From Scolecobasidium constrictum UM 578 (taxonomy: Eukaryota; Ascomycota; Dothideomycetes; Venturiales; Sympoventuriaceae): a DNA stretch of 64,000 bases. Shown here in pieces: positions 34,953-46,445 of this stretch. The notes under the pieces were generated by a model. It made no database searches, had not been told where the DNA came from, and was given only the letters and a program-made list of their open reading frames with translations. The DNA is taken from positions 1 through 64,000 of the forward strand of contig AZYM01000313.1 of NCBI GenBank assembly GCA_000611715.1. Direction: 5' to 3'. A program made the position numbers and the translations under genes. How positions within the stretch are numbered: position 1 is the stretch's first letter; every line of letters starts with the position of its first letter.

Positions 34953-36156
34953 CTATGCAACTCCAGCAGTCCCTCCGCTACTGGACTTGTAGACACTCCT
35001 AGAGAGCGTTAGGCTATTTGTTCCCATGTTATTCCTTGACTTACCTGACGCGATCGCGCTGCATATAACGACACTCGCGTGCGAAGACTGCGCTGATTCC
35101 AAAACGGCATATCCAATCCATTCCTCAATGAAGCGCGGGGTAACGACTCTTCGAGGCCACGGATCGCGCCTGAAGTCGATCATCCATCTCAATATCGAGC
35201 CGTCCTCGGACTCAAGTTGGAAAGTCACATAATCCGAGTTTCCGACCAGGAACATATGCAAGACGCCGCCGTTTCTCGCCACATGAGGTGATGTGCTTGG
35301 TGGATGTTTGACTGGCTTGGAGAAAACTTTGACGTAGTATGCTGGACTTTCGCCAAGTCTTAGCGTTAGGAGGCATCGCGACGGAGCTACTGACTTACAT
35401 TGTGACCGAGCTTGTCTCGAAACATGTGTCCAACTTGTCGAGCTTCGTGAGCGTGTATGTGCTCTTGCCTTTCCATATAGCAAATATGCTGCTTCTCTTT
35501 CGGACCACGGCGTTCCTTGATTCCTCATTTAGTAAGTTGCTGCTTCGTGGCGCTATCTGAAGACTTGTGGCTGGTTCCGAGTCTGGTATCAATGTAACAG
35601 TAGTAGAGAAGCACGAGGGATCAAAGACCGTTAGCTTGTCCTCGACGTCTCGGGCGTATTGTTGTGCGGCAGCCGCGGTACCTCTATCCTCGTTAGTTTG
35701 ACAAACATCAGTATGTCATCCCACATACTGTGCAAATGCATTCTGGACCATGGACAGCATCTGAATGTAGGAGCTGAGCTGATGTTGCAATGCGAGGGTC
35801 TCTTCGCGTTCCAATGGCCAAGTCATCTTGTCCCAGGCGCTCAAATTCACCGTGCTAGAAGATCGAAGTCCGTCATCGCTGCCAATTTTGTTCCCGAGCT
35901 GTTGGATCGTCGTCCGAACAGATGCAACGATTTTGCCGGTCGTTGGTGCCCATAGCTCAATGAAGTGCCGGGGTCTAGGCTCGGAGCTGAGAGTATGCTT
36001 GAGGGTCGTGAGCAATGACTTGGTCGTCAATAACTGCTCAGCAACCTGTTGCGCCTGACTTGAAGCGCCGGAAACGTTTCTCGCGTAGTTATATGCATGT
36101 CCCAGGAAGGAGAGTGTTGAGCCAATCCCGGCGGTGATGCTTAAAGGTTCAGCCAT
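34953..36156 (-). CDS. Protein with fungal STAND-type N-terminal domain, no NTPase part
   Basis: Three exons are inferred: 36156-35729, 35683-35399 and 35358-34953, giving 372 aa. Introns are 45 nt (35684-35728) and 40 nt (35359-35398, donor GTAAGT, branch CTAAC); the latter is unusually short and less certain. The protein begins MAEPLSITAGIGSTLSFLGH, the characteristic opening of fungal N-terminal domains found on NACHT/NB-ARC STAND proteins and related signalling proteins. Helices with LLTTKSLLTTLKHTLSSEP follow. No P-loop, NACHT, ankyrin or WD repeats follow. Instead there is a Ser/Lys-rich linker and an unfamiliar C-terminal region containing YYVKVFSKPVKH and VTFQLESEDGSILRWMIDF. It may be a stand-alone signalling or adaptor protein in nonself recognition, which is inference. 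Confidence 0.6.
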
Positions 36157-37532
36157 AATAGGAGTTCGAAGATACAGAGATAAATCCATAGACAGAAAAG
36201 CTGCGGGGAATTTCGACGCCTTATCTTGTAAGGATGTGAAATACCACTACTTCCGGCTGAGCCTGCTGAGGCCGTCTACGCCCTGCATCTGTGGCACAGC
36301 CCACGCAGCCTCACTGAGCTCATTTCCATACATCGACCACAACGAGATACAAGGTCTACAGTCGGCCATTATCTTATTCTGCAGCAGATAACTTGTCAGC
36401 AAGCCTAGTTACCTTGTGGAAGGGCATCCAAGGGGGTCCTGAAGCTCAGTGCCCATGTCATCGCAGCTCACAACAGCAGCGCGACAGGCGTCTCCTCGTT
36501 TCTATTAGGAGTTCGCGCCTCCTTGGCTACGAGAATTCAAATCTGCCGGACTGTGACAGCTCACAGATCGCCAATGGTTCTGCTTTTGACTTCTGAGGCC
36601 GCATGGCGCAAAAGCCACAGGTCTGGACTCAGCCCAGTGACCTATCCGGCAGCATGCTCTGACATTTCAATTGTAGCTCAAAGGGTGCGAGATGGACCTT
36701 TGTTGGAGGAATAACAATACTTGAGCAGGCTGATAGACAATCGTGGTATCCAGGAGGCGGAAGAGTGAGATGGACGGTCAAGGTGAACGAGCCGCGGGCA
36801 GGCGACAAGGCACGAAACCCGTAACCCCACTTTTGAGAATGTCACTAGTCCGATCGGGTGCTAGCAACAAAGATCCATCGGAATAGATAAGAAACTTCCG
36901 TCAAGGCATACACGAGGCCGGCTTTGCTACCTCTTCCTGATTATCAACGATACTGGAATGTCCAATATCCAGAAATGTTCAAGTCTCTGTATGCAGGTTT
37001 CATGGCATATGTTGTGGACCGATCTGAAGATGCCGTTTTAGATCGGATCGAAGAAGTCTCTGCAGTCCAGAGGGTTGTGCAAAACAGCGCATATTCTCGA
37101 GGATTCCAGAACATCTTGAACCGCTTCTAGTGATCTTAAAATCGGTCAATATATTCTAGGGTCCTGTTTCTCGTCTTGAGATTCATGCTCTAATTACCTC
37201 TATTTTCTGTCCTTGAAGACGTCTCAATGTCGACACACAATGATCAGGTTCCATGCTAAGCTAGCCTTCTGAGAACATGCCTTAGCGTTAGCTGCGTTGT
37301 TGCCGAGCTCTCAATTATTCCATGACCACGTCGGCCCGCTCTCAGCCTGACGGCCCAACAGGAGTGGGTAACTAATATGCAAATGGGCTCCAAGCGTTCA
37401 TAAATATGCCGCAAGCCTCTATCATTTGAACCTGAAGGATCATGTCGACTCTCTTTATTCCCGGATTCGATTGCTCAGAAAGTCTTCGTAACCACAAAGG
37501 CGCGGAATCTGGACACAAGCTCGTGTGCAAGC
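36157..37532. other. Intergenic region with a dispersed repeat copy
   Basis: About 1.4 kb. Frames such as 36924-37130 (68 codons) are unsupported, and the 3' part of that frame lies in the repeat described at 37069-37196. Otherwise nothing was recognised. Confidence 0.35.
37069..37196 (-). repeat. Degenerate dispersed repeat, copy 3
   Basis: About 125 bp aligning with 47600-47727. Shared blocks include TGCAAAACAGCGCAT, AGAACATCTT, TTCTAGT, GATCTT, TCCTGTT, TCTTGAGA and ATGCTCTAA, with mostly C/T and G/A differences between. The reverse complement of its middle also resembles the 19.3-19.5 kb segments. Confidence 0.6.
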
Positions 37533-38387
37533 ATGGGCACGATGCATCCTACCATTGCTGTTGAGAAATTGTACATCACGACGTCTATTGGGCAATTGCA
37601 CTGCAGAATATCTTCACCACAAATCGAATCGACCCAAGTGGGCACTCCCGTGCTGTTACTCCACATGTCTGCCTCATCATCACAGTGCTTTGGGGCACTA
37701 ATGTCTGGTCTATCTTCGTACGGCTACACGTGCTACGCTCCGGATATGCCTGGGTTCGGAGCCTCGGACGATCCCAGCGTTGAGCCTCCAGATATTGGCT
37801 GGTACGCGAGGCTGTACCATACAGCTTTCACACAGCATCCAGGCTTTGACAACGGATGTCATATCATTGGCCACCATTGAGGTGCTATCATCGGCACTGA
37901 GTTGGGAAATCGAGCAAAATACGGGGCTTTTGCACGAAGTCTGACGTGCGTAGGGCCCGCAATATTGTCTGCAGAGCAAAGGCTCGAGATGGCAAAGACT
38001 TTCTTGGACCCTTTCAACAGACCTGTCGCAGCGGGTGACCATCTCATCAAGACATGGGAGTACTTGCGCTGGGAAGGACTATCGGCCGAGAAGGATCTGA
38101 TGCTTCTACAGCGAGAGGTGCTGGACCATATCCGGGCTTGGAAGGGCAGGTCACAGATCTACCGTTGTGTTTGGGCCTACGATTGTGCAGAGGCATTGCA
38201 GCGCCTACCTCCAGAGTGCAAGGTCCTGGGCTTATGTGCTAGGGATGATGTGCTGTGGCCGTTCTTCGACCAATTCAGACGGGTCAAGGGCGTTGTGGGC
38301 GAAGAGATTGAAGGCGGCAATTTTGGGCCAGATCGAGACTCCGCTGGCATCATCCGCTATTTCGTGCCATTCATTCGCGAAACCTAG
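37533..38387 (+). pseudogene. Alpha/beta hydrolase with TGA at the nucleophile codon
   Basis: A 285-codon frame (37533-38387) is interrupted once, by TGA at 37878-37880 (codon 116). Before it the frame encodes a normal hydrolase N-half: PVLLLHMSASSSQCF, YAPDMPGFGASDDP and CHIIGHH. Immediately after the stop comes GAIIGTELGNR, so the stop replaces the nucleophile of a GHHSGA-type elbow. The rest is intact to its own TAG, including LCARDDVLWPFFDQFR with the likely acid Asp. One base change from a Ser codon (TCA to TGA) explains it. No intron with GT/AG borders could remove the stop without deleting the elbow. It is convergent with the first monooxygenase gene. It is probably recently inactivated, or the TGA is a base-calling error. 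Confidence 0.75.
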
Positions 38388-38616
38388 TGCCCAAGACAAT
38401 GAGAGGATGGAACGTGGAGATTCGGGCAGAGGGTCCTACACAACATCGCAGGTTATACAGAATTTGAGATTATCTCTAGCCGTTGCTAATCATCTTAGTG
38501 CTAGTTGATGCGTTCTGCGACCCCATTTCTTGTTGTGAGATTCACGCGCTAGTTGGCATCGCTCTCTGGGCATACTCATATTACGCTGCCACAATACTGT
38601 GGCCCACTTATCCCTG

Positions 38617-40305
38617 TTACTTGCCAATTTTACCGTTCTTACGTCTTTTGCGCGGACCACAAGTTTCTCGCTCCGGTTGTGGGTGCTTTTTGGAGACGTC
38701 GGTTTGATCTCCCTCGAACTTGAATTTACTCCCATAATGATCCTTCCGCAAGACTTTCTGCCCTGGCTCTCGCAATAGGTTCTCGCGAAAACAACCGCCA
38801 GGTACGGCGTAGTCTTCGAATACAAGATTCCTCCTCCTGAGCTCTGGGACCAGCAACTCAACGATATCTTCGAAAGAGCCCGGATTGCTGATGTAGGCCA
38901 AATTGAAGCCATCCACATCTGCCTCATCAATCCACTACAGCAATGCATGTCAGTATCATCGCCGAGCCAAGTGTGTGGTCGGATCGGTCGACTTGCCTGC
39001 TCCATGATATCTGCTACCATCTCCGGGGTTCCAACGGGCGTGGGATGAAAACCTCCCACCGCAATCTTTTCGCCCAGCTTCCGTGGCGTCCATACGATCC
39101 CATCTTTCTGACTGTCACCGAAATTGCCCAAGAACCCTTGGACAGCACTTTCTTTCGGGTTCGATGTGTCCAGCTTGAGCTCGTCATCAAGTGGAAATTT
39201 GCTCATGTCGATGCCAGTATATCCGGAGAATTGAGCAAGCGCTCCTATGACATCAGCATGTTCCATAGCCTCTGCGTACTTGGCTTCTGCTTCCCCGAGC
39301 GTACGGCCAAGAATAGGGTTGATCGCCGCAAAGAACTTGATTGTGTATGGGTCGCGACCTGCAGCCTGGGCAATATCGCGTGCGGCCTTAATCTGATAAG
39401 CAGCTTGAGACGGGACGAGGCCGCCTATATAGACAGCCTCGGCATGCTTTGCGGTGAATGCTTGGCCTACTTTGGAGGTTCCAGCTTGGAAAATGACACT
39501 GCCAGCAAGAAGAGTACATCAGCACACACCACAACATGTACTCGGAGGAACTTACGGAGTTCGCTGTGGAGACGGATGCATTTGATGTCTCGCGTGCATT
39601 TTGAAGTGAGGCCCATCGTGCTCGATCTTCGCGATCCTCGCTGGATCGTACGCAACGTGTCGTTCCTTATCCCACACGACCGAGTCATCGGCCCAAGACC
39701 CATTCCAGAGCCTATACATGACATCCATATACTCTTCGGCAATTTCATACCGCTGATCATGTGGAACCAACGCTTTTCCGAAGGCGTCAGCGGCAGCTTG
39801 AGACCAACTCGTAACAACATTCCATGCGATGCGGCCCTTTGTCAGGTGATCGAGCGTGCTGAAGGTACGAGCGAGTGGGAAGGGAGGTATATAGCTAGTA
39901 CTACCAGTTACTCCAAAAGACAAAGACTTCGTGACGGCCTAAGCGGAAACAAGTCAGCTCTCGTGCGGGGTCGATGTGCGCTATGGGGCATCTTACAGCC
40001 ATTGCGCTTATTATAACGAGCGGATCGAGTTGCGCAACTTGCGTGCCAGCGCGCAGGATAGCGTCCATATTACCACCATAGACGGCATGGCCAGCATACG
40101 TATCGGCGAAAAAGATGCTGGTGATTTTGGCTTTCTCAGCAAGTTTGGCCATCCAGATGTAATAGTCCAGCGAATCCTTGCTATGCGAATTGTCGCCTGG
40201 TCGTGACCATTGGCCAGGAGATTCATGATTGCCTCGACATGCAGTTTCGAAGAAATTCAGGTGGACTTTCTTGCGCTCCGCACTGTGTGTTATCGCGGAC
40301 GGCAT
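38617..40305 (-). CDS. NtaA/DszA-type flavin-dependent monooxygenase (luciferase-like), copy 1
   Basis: Predicted FMNH2-dependent monooxygenase of the bacterial luciferase-like superfamily (NtaA/SnaA/DszA branch). Relatives oxidise nitrilotriacetate, dibenzothiophene sulfone and similar C-N or C-S compounds and need a separate flavin reductase. Four exons are inferred: 40305-39997, 39938-39556, 39498-38997 and 38934-38617, giving 503 aa. Intron 3 (38935-38996) has a GC donor in an otherwise perfect context (CAG/GCAAGT). Family landmarks are KKVHLNFFETACRG, ISSIFFADTY-like ITSIFFADTYAGHAVYGG, DHLTKGRIAWNVVTSW, HPSPQRTPVIFQAGTSKVG, AQFSGYTGIDMSKFPLD and GTPEMVADIMEQWIDEADVDG. It is about half identical by eye to the copy at 49-50.6 kb. 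The C-terminus is basic (GPRKRRKNGKIGK). Confidence 0.9.
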
Positions 40306-41419
40306 ACCGAGAACGGTGTTGTGATAGATAGTCCTTCCAAGCCTTCCGTGGTATGGCGTAGAGTGTGATGATGCCGGGGATCAGAGTTCCGGCCTGATTA
40401 GTTGCCCGATATGTCCAAATAGCTGGACTTCCGGTCTATAAGGTAGTCGCAATTTTGTCGAAGGGAAGTATATCTCTCGCACGGTGCCACGCGGTTGAGA
40501 CTGAAGGTGAGACTCCCAACTTCGCAGCTCTGGCTAAAAGATTAGAGCAGTAGTGGAGACTGTCAACAATTCCATTGTCTTGTCAATATTACTGGTCCTC
40601 GATCATGCGAGCAAGAACTATCAGTCTGCTTGCAAATTCAGATGTCTTGAGCGGATCAAGATCGCCTTTCCGATCAAACGTGCGGGTGGCTTGAGCCTAG
40701 CCCGAGCGTCGCGATGCTCCATAGCGAGGGGCACAATGCGGGCTCCTGTTGATGCATCAGCAATGTTGTAGACAGGTCTTCGCTTGTGCGCAGGATCGTA
40801 GCAGTGTAGTCGATGGTCTGAGGACCGCTATCAGCCGTCAGATGGAGGTCCACCCCTGGCATTCGGGAAGTCCACTAGCTTCCGTCTTCAACTAACCATT
40901 TCGGCTAAAACACCGAGGACTTATCTGAACCCAATCGAGACCATTGCCTTCCTTATCATTTTTCGGGAACAGAACATATCTCCTTGGTACAGTTGCGTCT
41001 TCTGCACTGGGATATGATGCTTCGGCATCACTCTCTACTCCCGATCACTAGCATGCAACATGGTTCCACTTCGCAGCATAGCCCTGTCAGACCCATCAGG
41101 CTGAACGGTCTTGCTAAAATGGGGGTTTGTCGTCGCTGATAGCGCTAATAAGATTCCGTTCATTGCAGAAGTGTTGGAAAGGATCGCGTCTCTCGAGCGA
41201 GCCTGGCGAAGTCCTGACCTGGATACAGGCTGCCGGCTGCATTGTGATAAGGATGTGACAGAGGCTCGGTTTAGATATATGCTAAGCTTGAGCTCTCGGT
41301 CTCTCGCCCAGTTACGCTCATAGACTCACTGGTTTACGAGTGAACAGTGTTCATCCTAACGAGTCCCTCTCATTTGCCCGTTCTCTCCCACCTCCCCAAC
41401 ACCAGATTCCTTCCCGAGT
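40306..41419. other. Divergent promoter region between monooxygenase 1 and the amino-acid permease
   Basis: About 1.1 kb. Only short frames occur, without domains. It could hold shared regulatory sites for the two cluster genes, but no confident motif was recognised. Confidence 0.3.
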
Positions 41420-43119
41420 ATGGCTGACGAGAAAGCTACCGAGCCCAAGGCCATTGGTGCTCCCGCCAGCTCTGCGGTTAGCATCAGCGAAGGCGCTGTT
41501 TCAGCTGGCCAAGGCGAGAAGGAAGTGTTCCAGTCCGACGGCGGGACTGTGAATTTTCGTACGGTCACCTGGCAACGTCTCATCATAATCCTTCTCAAGG
41601 TACAAATTGCTACAGGTGTTTTGAGCATTCCCAGCGCCCTGGGAACATTGGGTGCTGTGCCAGGCGCTCTCGTGATTGTGGGGTGGCAAGCAATTAACAC
41701 ATGTGAGTTCGCTGCAGCAATTTACTAAAACCCTCCTGGTGACCTCTGACTGACATTGTGGCTAACAGATACGGCATGTGTATTGATCGACTTCCGTAAC
41801 AGGCATCCTCATTGCCACAGTAAGTCAGCCCTACCCATGTACACTGGACGCAATGGCAGAATAAAGATTGCGACTGGTCTGCATTGAGCTAGAGCTTAGA
41901 AGCTTGCTGGACAAGCTTTGCGGTCACAAAATATGTACCCACTCGCGTTTCTCCTCAACCAACAGTCATGCACGAACTGACAGTGATCTTGACAGACATC
42001 ATCGACATGTGTGCAGTCATGTGGGGCCGCATAGGCTACGAGCTCGTTAACCTCATGTTCTTGGTGGCTTTCGTCCTCTGTACTGGCTCTGGTCTGCTGG
42101 GCACATCGATTGCGTTCAATGCGCTAAGCGAACATGGCGCTTGTTCGGTCTGGTTCAGCTTCGTAGCTGCGATCTTGATCATCTGCTACTCTTCTATCCG
42201 CACGTTCGATCGTATGACATGGCCCATGACAGTTGCTTTCCTCTGCGTAATGGGCGGCGTACTGGCAGTTGTTATTGGTGTTACCCTCACGGATCGACCT
42301 GCAGCTGCTCCAGCGGAAGGTCCCTACGATCTCGGATTCCAGGTCGTCGCTCATCCAGCCTTCGCAGCTGGCATCACAGCTTCCGCAACGATCTTTATAT
42401 CTTCGGCCGCTGGACCTGTCTATATCCCAATCATTGCCGAGATGAAGCGCCCACAGGACTACCGCAAGGCTGTGCTCCCCGTCGGTACCATCGTCGGATC
42501 CGTGTACTTGTCTCTGTCGATGGTCGTCTACTATTACTGTGGAAAATGGATCGCAACTCCTTCCTTGGGTAGTGCTGGGCCCTTGGTGAAGAAAGTCGCT
42601 TATGGCATCGCATTACCCAGTCTCATCGTGAGCGCAGGCATCTTTAACCATACATCGAGCAAAATCCTGTTCGTGCGACTAATGCGCAATACACGCCATT
42701 TCCAGGCCAACACATGGCAGCATTGGACTATGTGGCTTGGACTCAACATTGCCTTTGGTTTCCTGGCTTTTCTGATGGCAGAGGCCATACCAGTATTCAA
42801 CTATATCCTGGCGCTCGCAGGGTCCGTCTGTTTCGCTCCTATGAGCCTCATCTTCCCTGCTCTTCTATGGATGTACGATCTTGGTCCAAAGCACATCAAA
42901 AATGGGCTCGCAGGTAGAACGTGGTATGCATTCCACGTCTTGATCTTGCTAGTTGGAGCCTTCACGACCGTGGGCGGAATGTGAGTATATCCGAGGTTGC
43001 TTTAGCGATCCACACGAACTGACCCTTCTTGTAGTTATGGTACGGCGATCTCCATCAGGGACACATACAGTGGCTCAGTGCCGTTCAGCTGTGCTGACAA
43101 TTCGAATACTGTTGTTTGA
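41420..43119 (+). CDS. Amino-acid permease of the AAAP family (MTR-like)
   Basis: Predicted plasma-membrane neutral amino-acid/H+ symporter related to Neurospora MTR. Four exons are inferred: 41420-41702, 41769-41819, 41996-42980 and 43035-43119, giving 467 aa. Intron 1 has donor GTGAGT and intron 2 GTAAGT (176 nt, the least certain). Intron 3 has donor GTGAGT and acceptor TAG. The N-terminus is cytosolic and precedes VTWQRLIIILLKVQIATGVLSIPSALG, the typical AAAP helix 1. The short exon 2 gives the YTACVLIDFRNRHPHCH segment, followed by IIDMCAVMWGRIGYELV. About eleven hydrophobic helices are visible. The last exon ends SCADNSNTVV. In this context it may import a substrate or precursor of the flanking monooxygenases. 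Confidence 0.85.
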
Positions 43120-43522
43120 ATCCAGAGGAAGGGAAAGTTGACGGATCTGAATACTTAGGGCTGCTGATCGGAGGATGAGGCTGATAGAGATAGGGCCCTC
43201 AAACGCATCGACTAATTTTGTGAAGATTAGACACGGCTTGACATGTCTCCAATGGGGACACTGGAGGATGTGGTAGATGGGCCTAGACCAAATCAGGCCT
43301 AGCGCTTCTCGTTGCACAGATTAGGTTAGCGCGTCATGGATCACTCGTCGGCTGCTCGAATCCGCACTGATCGGAACAGACATTCGAAGGTCACTTATCT
43401 GTAATTCTTATCTTACTACACGTGCACAGCAGCAAGCATGCCAAACCGCAAGCACGGAGTCGAGGCATTTGCCTCATTGTCTTCGTTTTCGTCTTCCCTT
43501 ATGGCGCGAAAGAGCACGAAAC
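43120..43522. other. Intergenic region upstream of the Zn2Cys6 regulator
   Basis: About 400 bp between two genes on the same strand. It probably holds the regulator's promoter. No specific site was recognised. Confidence 0.3.
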
Positions 43523-45957
43523 ATGTCCGCTCTTGATCTGACATCACACACCATACATTCGTGGCCATCGTGGCAGCACGATGTCGACGAGAACGATGAC
43601 GAAGGCTCTCTCCAACGCGGCAAACGCTCACGCGTTGCTTTAGCATGTTTACGATGCAAAACGCGAAAGCAGAAATGCGATGGTAACCAACCCTGCTCAA
43701 AATGTAGCAAGACCGAACAGCAATGCGAATATGTGATTCCTCAGAAGCCCATGCCCTTTGGGAAGCAGCATTATATCAAAGCGCTCGAACATCGCGTTGC
43801 AGAGCTCGAGACGATCCTTGCAAACCATGGCTTGGTAGAGCCCAGCAGTGATCACTGGGCGATATCTGAACCCCATAGCACCCAGGTCAAGACTTCTGGT
43901 GACGCGACCACTTCTGCGACGACTGCCAGCCAGTCGCCAGCGAGGTCCGTCATTAGCGCAAGCGATCTCAGCGACCATGTGCTCGATTGGCAAGACGGCG
44001 TTGACTCGGTCTCTTCAGTTCTGAGGAGCCTGTCTCTCGATGTCAATGGCTCCGGCTATGTGGGAGCTTCGTCCCATGTTGCCTTTGGGCGTCTATTTAG
44101 CTTCATTGGAGGACAACAAAGCGCCCGGTGTAGCATGGCTCCAAGGCAGCAGCATGCAACCGTTGAATCAGTCACTCCGCACGACGACTCAATCGAGTTC
44201 CACGAAATGGCCAATGATATAGCAGATCGCCTGCTCCGTGGGTATCAGAAGCATATTGCAACACGCTGGCCTGTGATTCATTCTGTCTGGTAGTGGGTGA
44301 ACATCATTCGATTCTAGCACCAATCGCTAATTTGTGGCTAGAGTTGATACGTCCTTTGAGCCACTTTCACATCAGTCTACAGAGCTGATTAGTCCAGGGT
44401 ACGTGAGCTTCATGGACGCCGGCACGATCTTCCGGATCCGTTCTCCAGTGCGATGCTACATCTTGTCTACGCGACATCTGGACGCTTCATCGAGTCCACA
44501 GGCGAGTCAGGAAACTTCTGTGCGAAACGCCACTACAACTCTGCCATTCGCAACCTTGATATAATTCTTGGCTTCAATGACGTCCGTTCAGTGCAGGCTC
44601 TCATGCTCATGGCTGTCTATTGCCTGCGTGATCCAGTTGGAGCAGGGGCGTGGATCTTCAGTCGGACTGCTCTGTTGATTGCCATCGACCATGGGATGCA
44701 TCGGCAGACGAAAGCTTTGTCCGTTCTGAGTATGGAGAGTCAGCTCCGCAAACGACTCTTTTGGGCATGCTATTCCTTCGACAGGCAGATCTCTATCCCA
44801 ATGGGGCGTCCGTTCGGCATTTCGGATCGAGACATTGACATTGACCTGCCGCTGGACATCAACGAAAACACGGAGGAGCCGCATCTTGTAGATCTCGACT
44901 CTATCCAGGCATCTAGCTCAAGAAGCTCGACATTGACGTCTTTTCTCATGGTCGTGCAGTTGCGACATATTGAGTCCGATATCCAACAAACGATTTACCG
45001 GATCGATCGGATTAATGGCCCAGCTGACTCTGTCATCGACGAGTTCCTTGGTAAGTTGGAAATCTGGAAGGCGAGAATCCCAACAGACACACATTACTTC
45101 AAAGATGCTGGCGACAGACCATTCGACGGATACAATTATTATGTACGCCCATCCTCCCAAGCACTTTGTTGCGGGCAGAACACTGATATCAACAGCTTGT
45201 CTACTTCTTCAAATGCCAGCGACTGCTGCTTTATCCACAGATATTGAAGGCCAGCATCGTCCCAAGATTTCTGAAAGCGTGCGCACAAGCTTGCGCTGGC
45301 GTTTGCGGCGCTTACAAGCGACTCCATCAGGCTTTAGCCGTAGGCTACTCGCTCATGGCGCTTCAAACGGTGTTCATGGCCGGTCTAACCCTGGTATACT
45401 GCCTATGGATCTCTCCAGAAGACATTTTTGATTCCACGACCAGCAACGGAATACATGATTGCAGCATTGTCTTGTTCGTCATTGCCGATCGAGTGCCCGC
45501 AGCCAAACGATATCGCAATGCGTTCGAGCTAATTCGGCAGCGTGTCATCGACCGGATCTCAACGACGCCACCCGCTCAGCGCCGTCCTCGTGAAACTGTG
45601 CCCGGGCTTACTGCTGACCTAGCGGCGTCGGCGTCGTATCCGTTCGAGGTCGCCACGGGTCAGTCGGGCGCTGGACATTTCGACGTTGACGAAGGAAGCC
45701 TAGAGCAAGTGTCGCACATCTTGACTGACATGGCGGGAGAGCAGGGATCTCGAGAAAACAAAGGGAACCAGGGAGAGATCTTCACAACTGGTTTTCGTGG
45801 CGGTGATGACCACCATAGAATGCAACAATATCCGCATTCACACAACTCCTTCCTAGAGATTCCTGGGATGGAGATGAATCATCAAGGGGGCAGTCATGGA
45901 TCATCAATCGCCAATGGGCTTTGGTTCCAAGGATCTAATTTCGCACCACCCTTTTGA
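43523..45957 (+). CDS. Zn2Cys6 transcription factor with fungal-specific regulatory domain
   Basis: Candidate pathway-specific regulator of the surrounding cluster. Three exons are inferred: 43523-44289, 44398-45142 and 45196-45957, giving 757 aa. Intron 1 (44290-44397, donor GTAGTG, acceptor CAG) splits a Trp codon and joins WPVIHSVW to VRELHGRRHDLPDPFSSAML. Intron 2 (45143-45195) has donor GTACGC. The zinc cluster CLRCKTRKQKC...CSKCSKTEQQC (CX2CX6CX5CX2CX6C) is followed by a coiled-coil-like linker (IKALEHRVAELETILANH). The middle homology region has HLVYATSGRFIESTGESGNF and KRLFWACYSFDRQIS. The C-terminal tail is Gly/His/Asn-rich. The start is the first ATG in frame before the zinc cluster. 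The protein is nuclear by family. Confidence 0.88.
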
Positions 45958-46445
45958 TCCAGCGCGAGGAAGCACTTAACACTACTTTCGCGCGAAGCTC
46001 ACCAGGCACCAGATCCTTAGAAAGGGGAAGGGCAAATCAGCTTGAGAGTCTTGTCTCACATCGAAGGACACGTTGAATGAACGGACGAGCGCTGCGATCC
46101 AGATCGGGTGTCTTGCGGGCCAATTTCTGTCTGCCACGATTGGTGACTCTTTCAATCTAGGTGCTACTTCTTGCGCACTATCTTCTACAAGACACCCGAT
46201 GTACGTCAACGCCGCACCTCGAGGTTTCCCCTCCAAGCTTGCCAAAACGAGGATTGTTGCTACCATTGCGGTGCTTCTGTATCTTCACGCGAAGACAAAG
46301 TCATGAAACTTCGAGACTGAGTCTCTGTTCTGTGGTCTCAGTTGTTGAACTCGACTGCAATTCATCAAGTCTACACGATACCAAGGTTCCCTCGTCCTCA
46401 CATGCCATGACATCTTCGGCCTCGTCGTACATGCCACTAGGTTCT
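45958..46445. other. Intergenic region between convergent genes
   Basis: About 490 bp between the ends of the regulator and P450 genes. No supported feature. Confidence 0.3.

Noticed and set aside
36924..37130. A 68-codon frame as a small gene
   Set aside because: Its last third lies in the dispersed repeat and nothing else supports it.
37878..37880. TGA as selenocysteine in the hydrolase
   Set aside because: Ascomycetes are not known to have the selenocysteine machinery, and relatives use Ser at this site; a nonsense change is simpler.
38943..40016. A 357-codon plus-strand frame
   Set aside because: It is antisense to the first monooxygenase exons and its introns; the minus-strand protein has clear family motifs.
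44334..44450. An alternative exon of the Zn2Cys6 regulator at about 44334-44398
   Set aside because: Joining it to exon 1 gives a stop at every usable splice phase, whereas the 44290-44397 intron restores family-like sequence.
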